Assembly (NCBI GenBank): GCA_025917655.1
Contig: CP084617.1
Span: 1,729,676 to 1,793,675, forward strand
DNA: 64,000 bases
Reading direction: 5' to 3'
From: Chlorella sorokiniana
Taxonomy: Eukaryota > Chlorophyta > Trebouxiophyceae > Chlorellales > Chlorellaceae
In this document: positions 1-10,600 of the stretch, in pieces
Layout: every line of letters starts with the position of its first letter
Numbering within the stretch: the stretch's first letter is position 1
Program-made: the position numbers and the translations under genes
The notes under the pieces: generated by a model
The model's input: the letters and a program-made list of their open reading frames with translations, nothing else
The model's database searches: none
Told to the model about the DNA's origin: nothing

Positions 1-839
1 CCCTGAAGGCACTTTGGCGGTGCGCTGAAGGTGAGGCGCAGCGAGGGGGCGGACGAGGCGGCGGCGGACGCTTTGGAGGCAGAGGCAGCGACAAGGGGCG
101 GTGACTGCTCCGCAGCCTGTGCTCGGTTGAGGGGGGACGGGGGCAGTTGGTAAAGAAGCTATCAATGAGGTTGTATCAGGCAGCGACCGTCCGCTGGGAG
201 GCAACCAGCGTGTGCACACCTGGCAGGTGCGGGCCTTGCTGCGGCTGGCCGCGCAGCCCTCGCCCTCAGCTGCGCCCGCGCCTGCGGGCAGCGCAGCGGC
301 ATCTGCAGGCCCCACGGCGGGCAGGCCAGCGGCGTCATGGTGAGGCTCGGCTGTGAGCTCCTCCTCGCCACCCCCCTCAAGCTGTCCTCTGCGAAGACAG
401 CGGCTGCAGGGGCCGGCGGCAACGAGCTGCCCTCCCTCCGGCTCCCGCTTGCTGCCGGCGTTTCCGCAGCGCTGCAGCCTGAAGCTGCCTCTGCAGGGCC
501 AGGGCCGTCCTCCTCTGCCGCTTTATGCTCTGTCTGGCTGCACGATGGTCTGGCAAGGTCAGCCGCAGGCTGCTCGTTGCCAACGCCCAACCCGCTCAAG
601 TCAGCGAGCTGGGGCGTCGTGCCAACCGCCGCAGGGCTGGTGGCGTCTGGAGTCGCTGCCTCGCTGGCGCCATCCCGAGCGTCTTCCGGGTGCGCCCAAG
701 GTGTGATCTCGCCGGCTTGGCCCTCCTCCAAGGCCGGCTCTACCTGTTCCTCGTCCTCGAGGCCCTCGACCGGGACCTTGGGGTCTGCTGCGACATCTGA
801 CATTGAATCAGGTACTGAAATTATCATGGCTAAAGCCAA
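1..839 (-). CDS. 5' part of an unknown acidic, low-complexity protein (partial, runs off the left edge)
   Basis: The minus strand is open from about 839 down to 162. It reads an Ala/Glu/Pro-rich acidic N-terminus (begins MSDVAADPKVPVEGLEDEEQ from the inner ATG near 803), followed by a Ser/Ala-rich stretch. A plausible second exon lies at about 1-106 after an acceptor-like GAGCACAG, giving more Ala/Ser-rich sequence before the window ends. The donor between them is uncertain (a GTGTGC near 220 is one candidate). I recognise no domain. The composition looks intrinsically disordered, as in many algal regulatory proteins. Overlapping plus-strand ORFs are equally open because of the GC content, so existence is moderately supported and function is unknown. 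Confidence 0.4.
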
Positions 840-1437
840 TTAAGGGCCTCGCGGCCCGTGAGCACCACTTCTTGCAACAATCCGGTGGGCTGACCCGAGT
901 GAGTACAGAACGCACGGGGAACCAAAGGAAATGTGAAGCTGCTCCGTGAAACAACCGATGCGAGGCCTGCAAGGCCTCCTTTCGCCAACGCTGTCATCCA
1001 GCGCCCTTATTTTCTTCCGCACCCTGGGCCTTTGAGAGGCCTCCTTTCGCCTCCAAAATCATGTCTTCTTGTTCATCGTTCATGTATAAACATTAAACAA
1101 AGCGTACGCAGCATTGAAACGGGTAGCGAGGCCAGAGCCTGCTCTTGTTGTCCAAGCCGTCCTGTAAAGCGGTGTTGCCGATTCTACTAAGCAGAAGGCA
1201 TCCAAAGCATCTGAAAGGCAAGCGATATCACTGTCGTTTCGTTAGCAGTGCGGCAGTAGGTTCACAAGTGAAGGAGCCCCGCGCCCTAGCCCCTGCCTGT
1301 AGCAGCAGCACGATACCAAAAAGCTGGCGTGTCTCATACCTCGTGCGCCGCCTGCTGCTGCCCACAACCCACACTTCCCCTGCCGCCGCCGCTGCCGCCG
1401 CCTGTGCAGGCCCTTCTGCTGCTGTGCAGCTGCAGCC
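840..1437. other. Intergenic stretch with a TATA-like site
   Basis: No convincing gene. A local AT-rich patch around 1083-1100 (tataaacattaaac) could be a core promoter element for the small plus-strand ORF downstream, but it lies about 350 bases upstream of its ATG. Two similar GGCCTCCTTTCGCC segments occur near 971 and 1038, a short direct repeat. Confidence 0.3.
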
Positions 1438-1656
1438 ATGCCCACGCGGAGGGGCCCGCTGCTCAAGAAGCTGCGCTACTACCTGGCCCAGATGCCTCCG
1501 GAGAACCTGTTCCCGCACAAGAAGCTGAACGCGCAGACACGAGCGGTGCTGGACACTCGCGTGATGCGCGAGGGCCTGACCGAGCTGATCGAGGACGTGC
1601 AGCAGCGCATCCTGCGCTCGCACCTCGAGCAGCTGCGCCGCCGCGGGCAGATCTGA
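1438..1656 (+). CDS. Small basic 72-aa protein, unknown
   Basis: This is a single-exon ORF starting MPTRRGPLLKKLRYYLAQMP and ending in a Leu/Arg-rich helix (LEQLRRRGQI). Charged and hydrophobic residues alternate as in an amphipathic helical protein, unlike the Ala/Pro/Gly shadows that fill other frames here. The Arg/Lys-rich N-terminus without acidic residues would suit a mitochondrial or ribosome-associated small protein, but I do not recognise the family. A CTGCAG acceptor-like site lies just upstream (about 1429-1434), so the ATG may instead sit inside an internal exon. The region after the stop (1657-1990) is T-rich and looks like a 3' UTR. Confidence 0.5.
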   Translation: MPTRRGPLLKKLRYYLAQMPPENLFPHKKLNAQTRAVLDTRVMREGLTELIEDVQQRILRSHLEQLRRRGQI

Positions 1657-2226
1657 AGCGCCCTGCAGCCGTCGCGGGTGCGGCCGCGGCCGGCCCCCAA
1701 GGGTTGCCGCCGGGGAGCGCTGCTGTGCACCATCGTGTCCTGCACTTCCGCCGCTCTCTCCTGCGCTTTTCTATTTCCCTCCCTTGCTCGACGCCCTTTG
1801 CGTCATTGCCGTTGCTTCCCAGTCCTCTCACTCCAATGCGGCTGCCCGTATATTGCGGCAGCCTGCATTGCAATCTCTGCTGCTCTGTATTGCAATCTGC
1901 TGCTCTTCTACAGTTTAACGCTCCAACGTCATCATACATAAAACCGACAGAACGGCAAGGGGTCTGCGCAGGCTTTTGCAAGGCGGACGTTTAGGGCGTC
2001 CACGCTGCGTGCCCCGGGTTGGCGTCCAAACTTGCAACCTTGACGGCAGCTGATCCCACAGCTCTGCTTCCTACTCTGCAGCTGCCAACAGCAGCCAAGA
2101 GATGGATCGGTTTTTGGTCGGGGCATTTACGATGCACTACAGCATCAGCGCTCAGGGCATAACATTGCACATCAATCGGCCGGTGGAGAGGAGGACCGAG
2201 CAACAGCCGTTCAGCAAGCTTAGAGG
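1657..2226. other. Convergent intergenic region
   Basis: This lies between the 3' ends of the 72-aa ORF (+) and the mTERF-like gene (-). It contains T-rich sequence and two copies of a TATTGCA-type word near 1851-1900. No ORF here has coding-like composition. Confidence 0.35.
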
Positions 2227-3870
2227 TTAATTCAGGGTGCGGCCAGGATCCTGCACGCTCTCGGCGCCCGCTGCTCCCACGTTCTGCTCTGGCGGCAGCT
2301 CAGCCAGTATCCGCTGCGCCTCATGTTCCGCTTCCACCATCAGCTGCTGCCAGGCGGGCAGTCGCTCCAGCTCACTCTGCTTGAATGCGCTCCAGCTCCT
2401 GCTGCCCCGCTTCAACAGCCAGCTGTCAAATGCTGCATCCTTCAAAGAAGCAACCGTGCTCAGGCTTAGCTCCCAGGCTGGCACGCCAATGTGCTCCAGG
2501 AACAGCAGCCGCCCCGCCACCCGCTGCAGCGAAGAGCCCGCCAGGTAGCGGGCATACTGCTCGTAAGCGGCGGCAGCTGATAGCCCCAGGCAGCGCTGCA
2601 CCGCCAGGCGGTTTGCCACGCAGGATGTTGCCAGCCAACGGTATGGAAGCCTGTTGGCGTGGGCCACCGCCGCTGCAAGAGGGTCGGCCACGCCGCACAG
2701 CCGCATCACCTCCAGGTTGCGCTGCCACACCGACGAATCCACCACAAGCAGGTTGGGCCTGCTGGACAGCAAAGAACAAGCTGTCTGCCTGCCAAACACC
2801 TGCATACACAGGCCACGGGATGGCTGTGTGATGCGCCCGATGAGCGGTGGGGATGTAGGGACCATAAAACCCTAGAATCCCCCAAATCAAACTTGCAGAG
2901 ACGTGTACAGGGCAAACACATCCGGGCCTTGGCCACTCACTGCCACAAGCGCTTGTGCCCGCTGCCGCAGCGTGTCCTCTGCCACGACGGCGGCGTTCGC
3001 CCCACTGTGCAGCACCTTGAGCCACAGCTGGCGGTCGGCACCCAGCTCCTGCTGCAGCACCGCCTCCTGAGCTGCCAGGCGCTCGGGGGAACGTCAGCAG
3101 GGAAATCGTTTGCTGAAGGCCTGTCACCAGCTGCCGCTCTGTCAGGCCCAGCTGCAGCAGGTTGTCTAACCGCTGCTGCAGCGCCTCTGTGCTAGATTGC
3201 AGCAGCGTAACGGCCACTGGTCGCCTGACCAGCAGCTCTCGCAGCAGCTGCTTGCCAGTCTTGCCGACGTCGCTGGCCCTGCACCCACCAGCCAGCAGCG
3301 GCGCTAGCACCGCAATGGCTGGTTCAAAGCTGGCGCTGCAAGCTGCTTCCGGTTGGCACTCAAAGCAGCGTGCTGCCTCAGCCGCTGTCAGCCCCAGTGC
3401 CATCAGCTGCCCAAACAGCATCCCAGCACGGTGCTCCACCGGCCAGCTGAACAGCAGCGGGCACCGCATCAGCAGCCGGCCAAGCTGCCCCTGCTCAATA
3501 CCCAGGCGATTCAAGTAGGCTGCCACTGATTCGCCATGCTGCAGCACATCTTGCTGCGTGTTCTATCAAGCTTGGCCACAGCCCGCGCCAGATCAGCCTC
3601 CTCACCGCTCATGCCGCATTGCTCTGCCAGCGGCGCCAACTCAGCCGCCAAGCTTGCTGGCACCGCCACGTGCTGTCCCCGTCGGTTGACAACCATCTCA
3701 GGTTCAGTTTCCTCAGCCATGGCTGTAGCATGAGCTGCCACACTGCACCGCACGCCAGCCAGATGCCGCCGCCGCCGCTGACATGCTGCTTGCTGCCACC
3801 AGGCTTGCTGCAAGCCCTGGACCTTGGGAGACTGCAAGAGCAACATTACAGCATCTCGGCCCAGACGACC
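2227..3870 (-). pseudogene. mTERF-like helical-repeat protein, third paralog of the duplicated pair, frame broken
   Basis: Two exons can be read on the minus strand: exon 1 from an uncertain start near 3870 to 2941, and exon 2 at 2799-2227 ending in TAA. The 141-bp intron is GTGAGT...TATGCAG. The protein is built of roughly 30-residue helical repeats with Leu/Pro patterns such as CPLLFSWPVEHRAGMLFGQ and GLTAAEAARCFE, typical of mTERF proteins, which bind organelle nucleic acid. It is clearly homologous, segment by segment, to the genes at 27254 and 30018. Relative to those, frame is lost by one base near 3550 and by two bases near 3095. Both may be genuine decay or assembly indels. The N-terminus is unresolved: a stretch near 3720-3980 is open but lacks a convincing ATG. 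The mTERF assignment is inference from repeat pattern only. Confidence 0.55.
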
Positions 3871-3979
3871 TTGACTGCGCTGCAAACTGGGAGGGTGCCA
3901 ACGGCGCGCCACAGCCACGACGTCGTCCCGCCAAGCGGCGGTGGCGGAACCCCTCACCAGGCGATTTGCGCGCTGCAAG

Positions 3980-4697
3980 GCGGCTGACGATCTCCATGAC
4001 CACTTATGCCTTGTAGTTGAAGCGGCTCATGGGCGGCGAAGCCTCCCAACCCCGCCGCGAGCATCCGTGCTGCCGGTTCCTGCGCTCCAGCACGAGCTCC
4101 AGGCGTTCTTTTATATGCGGGATGCGGTATGATTCGTGCAAGGTGCAACTCCAGCCGCACTCATCAGCCTGCCAGCGCATTGCGGCGCGCGCGCGGCGTG
4201 GCGGGCACCTCAGCTGTGATGCCAGGGCACTGCTCATCCTTGCTGCCTGGCCACAGGTCACGGGAGCCATTGGTTTGAAGCGTATTGTGCAGGTATTAAA
4301 CTTGACCTTGCAAATTGCAAAGAGGAGTCCTGTGGTATGCTGGGCCGGGTTGTTTGTCCCTGCCCAGCGCGGGGTGCACATACAAACCGGGACAGCCACA
4401 CCAACAAAAAGTTGAGGGAAAAGGGAGGGGAGGGGTTAAGAGACGCGGTACAGGGGTGCAGTCAGGGGTGAAGCAGGGTAGGTAATAGGGTTAGGGGAGG
4501 GTAAGGATAACAAATGCAAGGCCAAACAGGGCTGTGTGCGTTCTTGGGTGGGCAGGGGGTTGGCGCACAGACCATTTGTGGTGGGTGATGGGGGCGGCGG
4601 AGGCCTGCGCCTGAAAAGGCGCTCGCCTCCCTGCCGCAGGGCAGACGGGGGCGCCCGAGAGCTCCTTGCTGATTGCCAGCGTGTCAAGGTGTTCCAC
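3980..4697. other. Intergenic region between mTERF-like gene and receptor kinase
   Basis: I see no coding exon. A purine-rich run (about 4418-4440) and G-rich stretches near 4470-4510 lie in the presumed 3' flank of the kinase gene. The AT-richer part near 4290-4330 could belong to the 5' flank of the mTERF-like gene. Confidence 0.3.
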
Positions 4698-7600
4698 TCA
4701 ATTATGCGCGCCACTTTCCAGCTGCTGCAGCATGTCCCGCAGGGCGGCCGCGATGCCCGCAAACGTGGGCCGCTCCCCGGGAGCCTCCACCCAGCAGCCC
4801 TGCATCAGCGCCGTATACGCCGCCAGCAGCGACGGCGGCAGCGCATCCCCAGGAAGCAGCTCGGGGGCGGCACCGGCAGGCGGGCCCCGGCAAGCACCAT
4901 GCGCGCAAGCTGCCACGGGTTGGCGCTCTCCGCCAGCTGGTCGTGGCACCAGGGCAGGTGGAAGGTGAGCAGCTCCCACATGACCTGCGGTACAGGGCGG
5001 TACCAGCAACGGTTACACACTATGATGTCGGAGCGGCAGCAGCTGAATTAAAGCACGCAGAGCGTGCCCGTGCCCCACAATCGACAGCGGAGATGGAGGC
5101 GCCGCCCTCTCCGGCTGAGTGCCCAACTGCCTTCCATAAAGAGATGCATCAACAGGAGCACTCCTCCTCATATGCCTGCCCTGGCCACCTTATCCCAAAC
5201 ACAGTCCGACAGACACCCACACCGAGCTTCCTCCACCCCCACCACCCCTCACCACGCCAAAGGAGAAGACGTCGCTTGGGGGCCCGCCGCCTCTCCCTGG
5301 AGCACCTCGGGCGCCAGCCAGCGCGGGTTGGTCACCTGCAGGGGGAGGAGAGGGGGAAGAGAGGAAACACGCGTGAGCGAGGGAGTGTGTGCATGCACGT
5401 GCCAATGGAGAGAGAAAGTGAGCGAGCAGGCAAAGTGTTGCGGCGTGTTGGGTGAGTGAAAGCAGCCAGAGGGGTCACGACACGACGGGGGGTGCGTGCC
5501 GCGCCGACTACTCGCCTCCTGGCTCGCTGACGCGTCCTCCCCCAAAATCTTGCTCAAGTTGAAATCCGCCACCTGCCAGGGAAAGGCAGAGGGGGTGGAG
5601 GGGTGTTTAGGGAAGGCACGGGAAGGTGGGTGCAGGCATGCTTGTTGCTCAGCAACCAAGACCAAACGAGAGCATGCGCCTGCGGCAAAAGCGGTCCGCC
5701 CCGTTCCCCCTTACCTTGACATTCCAGTCCTTGTCCACCAGCAGGTTGGGGGACTTGAGGTCGCGGTGGACGATGGGCGGCTGGTACGAGTGCAGGTACA
5801 GCATGCCCTTGGCGGCGTCCAGGGCCTGCAGTGGTCATCAACAAGGCGGTACAGGCTGGGCGGCGGGGCGGTGCATGGTTGCGGGGACCTTGGCCAGGGG
5901 ACAGGCATCCTTGCTGCAGCGGCTGCCCCGCTGCCGTGAACCGACAGGCAGCCCCCAGCGACGTCATGGCGCGCTCGCTTCCCGTCCCTTGCCCCCTCCC
6001 CCATGCTGCACACACCATGGCTAGGCGCCGCCGCCAGCTCAGCAACGCCGCCGCCTTGCTGGACCGCCGCGCCGCTCGCAGGCAGTCGGCCAGGGACCCG
6101 CGAGAGCAGTACTCTGTGACCAGGCAGGGCGGCGCCAGGCAGGTTCCCATCAGCTGCACGCAGTTGGGGTGGCGCAGCGAGAACATCAAGTCCGCCTCCT
6201 GTGGGGGGGGGGGGGGGGGGGGTGGGGGACTTGTGAGTGGATTGCTTGCGTGTGATATTAGTCTGCGTTGGCAGAGGAGCAAGAGGCGAGCCCCTCCCCA
6301 CAAGCAAGCCCGCAGCAAAGACGTCCTGCCACGTAACGCCACTTCTACGTCCCTCAACCGCCAGACCACCACAGCTTCCGCTGCCGGCGCTGCCCGCTTC
6401 CCCTGCCCCCCCCGCCCCCCCCCCGGGGGCGGCAGCCACACCGCCACTGCCACATCCACCACCGCCGCCGCCGCACCTCCTGCAAGCGCGTGAGCACCGG
6501 TGAGGGCTGCGCCAGCGCCTCCGCCAGGGACCCCGTGTCCTGCAGCTGCGCCTGCGCCAGCAGCACCTTCACGGCCACGGGGTGGCGTGCCACTCGGCAC
6601 GGTACACCTGCGGGACAGCATAGAGGGAGGGGACGCATGCGACGCGTCGGCCCTTGGGCACAGCCATACCGCCTCGTCCATTCAACAAAGGTCCCCTCCC
6701 AACCTGTGCCTGCGCCCTTGCCCCCTTTCCCAACAAGAAGTGAAGAAGTACGAAACAACTACAAGCGGCCTCACCCGTCCAAAGGCCCCCTCCCCAATCT
6801 TCTCCTCCAGCTCCAGCTGCTCAAAGGGGATGGCCCACAGCGCGCTCTCCTGGGAGGAAAGCGCGCGGCGCGGCGCCCGGCCCCGCAGCCAGCGAGCTCT
6901 GGCGGCTGAAGGGCGGCGTCTGGGCGGGGAGGCGCCGGAGCCTGGGCTGCTGCCGCCGTGCTGCTGCGGGAGGCGACGAAGGAGGAGGGGGAGGAAGAAG
7001 AGTTGAAGGAGAGGGCAGTGGTGTGCGCGCAATGCGGCTCCAGCAGCCAATGAAAAGGGCTGATAACAATTTGCTGCATCTTTGCTGCCCTGCGCCTGCT
7101 TAACAGCTCACCCGCGTGCGAATGTAGGACAGGAAGAGGTCGTCGCCCTCGGGATCGCCGGTGCTGCCGCCCGGCGCCTCCAGCGTGCCGGTGCTGCAGC
7201 AGCGGGAAGGGGGCGGCGGAGGGCTCCAGGTCAGCTGGAGTGGGGCAGGGTTCTGCGCCCGGCAGCCTGAAACCGTGCCGGAATACTCCGGCGGGTGGTA
7301 CGCAAGGGTTGGAACGGCGGCCGCAAATGGCCCCAGGCCAGGGGGTGCGGGGAGGGGAGTCGCGGGTTCGCAACAGCAAGCGGCAAGTGAGACGATGCTA
7401 CCAGAGACGCGGAGCGCAGGCGCCTGCGGCTGCTTCCCCTTGACGAAAAGCTGCAAACAGCCGCATGCGGCAAAGTGAGCGCGCCTGTTGAAGGGGTTGT
7501 CCCGCCCGCCAGGCAGCACGCTGTGCGCTGTGCCTGGTGTGCTGCCCGACACATCCGACCGCTGCCGCGCAATGCCTCCGGCCAGGGCGGAGCCGCCGCC

Positions 7601-10600
7601 GGCCTTGGCGCCCCTGCCGCCAACCAGCGGCGCGAGGCCGCCGGCTGCAAGCACGGCCGAATCGGCCGAGGCGGTGGCTGCTGCCTGGCTGGAGGCGTCG
7701 TCAGAGTCCAGGTGGATGACCACGGTATCGCAGGCGGTACCATCAGTACCACCGGTACCGCCGTCCTTGCTGTCCAGGGAGTGCGACTTGGGGGAGAGGC
7801 GCGGCGAGGGCAGAGCGCCCTTGGGCGCCGCCGCCACCTGCTGCGCGCGGCCGCGGCGGCGCCGCCACACCACGCACGCTGCCGCTGACGCGATGGCCGC
7901 CACTGCAGCCCCCGCCGCGATGCCCGCGATGGCGCCGGCGCTGAGCCCCGAACCCGAGGAGGAGGCTGCGGCGTCGGGCGGCGGGGCGGGGGTGGCGGGC
8001 GTGGAGGCTGCTGCCGAGGTGCGCACGAGGGAGTAGAGTGCCTGGCCCGGCGAGTAGCTGCTGTCGCTGCCGACACCCAAGTCTGCGGCAGGAGGGGGGC
8101 AGTGTGTGGGTGTGTTCCTTTGCGTGGCGTCAGGGTGGTGGGGATGTACTGGGTGGAGGGCGGGATGTGTGGGTGCAGAGCATCAAGAGACGGGGCAGGG
8201 GCAAGGGAAGGCCATCCGTCGCCGGCGGCCGGAGCAGCGGCACGGCATGTCCCAGGTGCCTCCCCCGCATCTCGCAGCTTCCCCATGGCTTCCGGGCACC
8301 CACCCGGCAGCTGCTCCACGTCCACCAGCGCCAGCGAGGAGGTGATGACTGTCAGGTTGTCGTGAAACACGCCGTCGCCGCCGCCGGGGCAACTCCGCCG
8401 TCGCCGGCAGAGAAGGGCCAGGAAGAGTTTTGCAGCACCTCCAGGCACTGCCAAGGGGGGAGAGGCAGCGCAGGGTGTGTGGGCGTACGACGTGCGTGGG
8501 AGGGGGAGAGGAGAGGGCGAGGAGCAAGAGACAGCAGGGCAACCATGGTGGTGAGGTAGAGGGGGGGGAGCAGGAGCAGGGATGCAAGAAAGCTGCGCTT
8601 TCAAGGCAGGAAGAATAACGAAGGGGAGCAGACAGTGGAAGACGGTAGCAAAGCAGTCGGGACAGCGCTGACAGGCAGACGAGCCGCCCCCCCCCCCCCC
8701 CCCCCACCCCCCACACACACACACACCTGAAACAGCACAGGCCCCCCCCACACACACACACACACACACGCACACCTGAAACAGCACAGCCCCCCACACA
8801 CACACACACACACACACACACCTCCTCAAACAGCACAGGCTGCGGTACCACCAGGTAGCTGTCCAGGATCAGCACCTGCAGCAGCGCATGGGAGGTGCAA
8901 GGCTGGCGTCGCTTCAGCTGCACAAAGGACCCTGTGAGGCTGCAGGGCCGTGGAGCGGCGCCGCCGGCATCTGCACGGCCCACCCCACATGAGGGCGCCC
9001 CTCGCTCTGGCCCCCCTGCTCTATAGCTCTCGTCTCCTGGCCCCCACCCTGTTACCCGCCACTTCTGCGCCCCCTGCTCTGCCCGCCCGATGCTGCCCGC
9101 CCCTGCTGCGCCCCCTGCTCTGCCCCCAAGGCCCGCTCAAGCCAAGCCACCCAGCCGGCCGCAGCTCACCCGGTGGCCGTTGGCGCCGGTGACGGTGGGC
9201 CAGAGCGGCGACCCCTTCACCTCCACTCGCACCGTGCGGGCGGCATCGCCTTGGCGCCATCACCCACATCTGCAGGCGGGGAGGCAGGGGGTGAGGGGAC
9301 AGCCGAGTGGGTGGGGGCGGGGGACCGAGCAAAGAAGCAGGGAGGCAGTCGACACGGAGGGCGTGGGAGGCACCCCAGGGCGGCACAGAGCACAAGTCCA
9401 AACAAGCTCGAGAGCGGCTGCAGGCCCAAACGTGCCGCCCGTGGCTGGCACCCTGCCGACAGGCCAGCCGCCCACAAGAGATAGCCCTCCCATTGCCGTC
9501 CAATCAAAAATCGAACTTTCAAACTTCGATAGGGCTCACTCTGCGAAATGACTCCTTCCAGCACCAGCGTGGAGTCTTCATACACGTTCACCAGCCCCGA
9601 CACGTTGCTCCAGTCGAGGATGGCGGGGGTGGAGGGGTCGGCTGCAGGCGTTTTGTAGAAGAAAGCCAGCGGGAGGGAAAGTGAGGGGGGCCAAACAGCA
9701 GGGGGCTGGCGATGTTTGCTGGCGGGGTTTGGGGTGCAAAAGGGCGAGCGGCAGCAGGCATGTTAACAGGCCGGAAGGAGGATACACAGGCGCACACGCG
9801 CGGCGAGAGTAGGAAGGAGCAGGAAGGAGGGCGCTGCGCAATGGGTCATGCGCCGGATGCATCTGCGGCGCCCGTGCGGCTTGCTGTAACGTGCCAAGCG
9901 GTTTCAGGCTGGCAGGGGAGAGCTCACCGGCGTGCACCCACACCGCCCCAGACACGTTGAGGGGCAGCGAGTATTCTTGGAAGTGGAAGTCGCCGGGGGC
10001 CAGGGCGATGTCGCCTGCGGTACAGGGGTGCAGGGGCAGTACCGCGCATCAGCGAACCAGCGCAAGTTGGGCAGGTACATCGCAGGTTGGTGTCGGCGGG
10101 GAAGGCGGCAGCGGCAGGGGCCCAGCGGAACCAGTTCTGTGGCAGGAATGGAAGCACGAGCGGCAGCGCGAGGCCAAGCACAGGAGCGGCAGAAGGCGGG
10201 GCCGGCGGCCCAGGTGCAGCAGTCGCACCCGCCAGCGTGATGTCCCCCAGCCCTCGGCCATGGCCCGCAGGAAGTCTGCGCCGGTGGAGACGGCGGCGGC
10301 ACCGGGATTCAGCTCCGGCGGCAGCTCAGCCAGGCCGTCCCAGGAGGCGGGCAGGGGGCTGCAGCAGGAAGTGGTTGCAGGGAGGGCAGGGGGTGATCGT
10401 CAGGGTAGGGTGGAAGCGTGTGGGGGTGCGGGTGGATCTTGAGGGAGGGCCGCGGCAGGGCAATCGCCCAACCACAGTGTTTGGCTGTTTTTGTTGCGTG
10501 CGTCAAAAACAAGCCATGGGAATGACGGATGGGGCACGCTGGATGATGAAGCTTGCGGCAACCCGAGCTTTGTATGGGCGACAAGGCCCTGCATTCGTCC

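Noticed and set aside
8038-8829. Cysteine/valine-rich ORFs with (CV)n repeats
   Set aside because: They are direct translation of the (CA)n microsatellite in the kinase intron, not protein.
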